Shown here: piece by piece, positions 63,460 to 64,000 of the stretch | How positions within the stretch are numbered: the stretch's first letter is position 1 | How the letters are laid out: the number at the start of each line of letters is the position of its first letter | From: JAIPDZ01 sp034522175 | GTDB taxonomy: Bacteria; Desulfobacterota; DSM-4660; Desulfatiglandales; Desulfatiglandaceae | Length of the DNA stretch: 64,000 nucleotides | Reading direction: 5' to 3' | Assembly (NCBI GenBank): GCA_034522175.1 | Contig: JAXHLQ010000001.1 | Coordinates: forward strand, 4,774,001-4,838,000 | Made by a program: the position numbers and the translations under genes | Notes under the pieces: model-generated | Databases searched by the model: none | What the model was told of the DNA's origin: nothing | Seen by the model: the letters and a program-made list of their open reading frames with translations, nothing else

Positions 63460-64000
63460 ATGAACCCATCAAAATGCAACAACAGATTAGGCTCACGACG
63501 TGGACGGGTGTTGTCTTTTCTCTGCGTGGCTCTGTTATTCGCGGCAGGGGGATGTTCATCATTAGGGGCCCGGGCCATGAAGGGGGAACGGACGCTTTTG
63601 AACACGGCCCTTCAACAGACCAACGACGAGCAACTGCTCATCAACCTGGTCCGCTTTCGGTACGGGGATACGCCGGCCTTTTTGCAAGTGAGCAGCATAT
63701 CGTCGCAGCTTGCGCTGGATGTGGGCATGAGTGCAGGCGCCGAGTTGGAAAGCAGCAAACCAAACAGAGATCTATTACTCTTCGGCGCAAGTGCAGGCTA
63801 TGCCACAAGGCCCACCCTTTCTTATGTGCCGCTTCAAGGAAATGAGTTCATCCAGCAGTTGTTAACACCCCTGACCACAGAGAAGATCCTGCTTCTGTAT
63901 CGCTCCGGATGGCACATCAAGCGTCTGTTCACCATTTGTGTGCAGGGGATGAACGGTCTCAAAAATGCGCCAAGGGCCAGCGGCCCGACCCCGGGCAGAG
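63460..64000 (+). CDS. Lipoprotein of unknown function, cut by the window end
   Basis: ATG with AGGAGG ribosome binding site. A type II signal peptide: basic start (NPSKCNNRLGSRRGR), hydrophobic core and lipobox LLFAAGGC, so a Cys-acylated envelope protein. The mature part (LLNTALQQTNDEQLLINLVR, RYGDTPAFLQVSSISSQLAL, LLTPLTTEKILLLYRSGWHI) resembles a deltaproteobacterial lipoprotein family without known function. At least 180 residues; the stop lies beyond the window. Confidence 0.75.
   Translation, partial: MNPSKCNNRLGSRRGRVLSFLCVALLFAAGGCSSLGARAMKGERTLLNTALQQTNDEQLLINLVRFRYGDTPAFLQVSSISSQLALDVGMSAGAELESSKPNRDLLLFGASAGYATRPTLSYVPLQGNEFIQQLLTPLTTEKILLLYRSGWHIKRLFTICVQGMNGLKNAPRASGPTPGR

Noticed and set aside
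1..64000. CRISPR arrays, rRNA or tRNA genes
   Set aside because: No regularly spaced repeats, and no cloverleaf-like or rRNA-like segment was recognised by eye; a covariance search could still find a missed tRNA.

Overview
The window looks like chromosomal DNA of an anaerobic deltaproteobacterium (Desulfobacterota, probably a sulfate reducer or syntroph). Pointers are an acyl-CoA dehydrogenase/EtfBA operon, a hybrid-cluster protein, an octaheme hydroxylamine-oxidoreductase-like cytochrome with a NapC/NrfH partner, a siroheme/ferredoxin protein, an NtrC/sigma-54 module and three neighbouring genes with in-frame UGA codons that read as selenoproteins. No rRNA, tRNA or CRISPR array was seen. Many genes carry a single-base frameshift in a short homopolymer, with both halves otherwise intact. 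This looks like sequencing undercalling more than gene decay, and it limits what can be said about reading-frame states.

Layout. 0-2 kb: wrbA cut by an IS1595-type element with an 8-bp target duplication. 2-16 kb: housekeeping and metabolic genes (J-domain protein, cNMP-binding protein, TtcA, HIT, YggS, threonine aldolase, B3/B4 protein, an EtfA-HTH-cupin fusion with EtfB and acyl-CoA dehydrogenase, NadE) plus a PIN toxin-antitoxin pair. 16-30 kb: a long, entirely minus-strand array of three FeeM-like N-acyltransferases, a VAO-type FAD oxidase and about nine methyltransferase genes or fragments, holding ten G/C homopolymer tracts of 7-13 bases inside coding sequence. A candidate cyclic-di-GMP (GEMM) riboswitch lies upstream. 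It reads as a phase-variable acyl-lipid or signal biosynthesis locus. 30-37 kb: secreted and outer-membrane proteins behind a near-consensus sigma-54 promoter, followed by a histidine kinase and an NtrC-type regulator. 37-46 kb: accessory region of toxin-antitoxin remnants, a secreted protein, ISKra4 and ISL3 elements and duplicated fragments. 46-52 kb: HlyD/RND efflux and a MetE-like protein. 52-60 kb: nitrogen-oxide metabolism (hemerythrin, Hcp, cupin, NapC/NrfH, HAO-like octaheme cytochrome, siroheme protein), interrupted by HicBA and broken ATPase copies. 60-62 kb: an ArsR regulator followed by three UGA-containing genes. 62-64 kb: a HEPN/MNT pair and the start of a lipoprotein gene.

How the parts may work together. 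The 16-30 kb array could make a family of modified acyl compounds, with slipped-strand changes in tract length switching individual enzymes on or off and c-di-GMP setting overall expression. The 52-60 kb genes fit nitrite to hydroxylamine to ammonium conversion plus NO sensing, under an FNR/HcpR-type palindrome. The ArsR/selenoprotein group looks like a redox or sulfur-handling unit.
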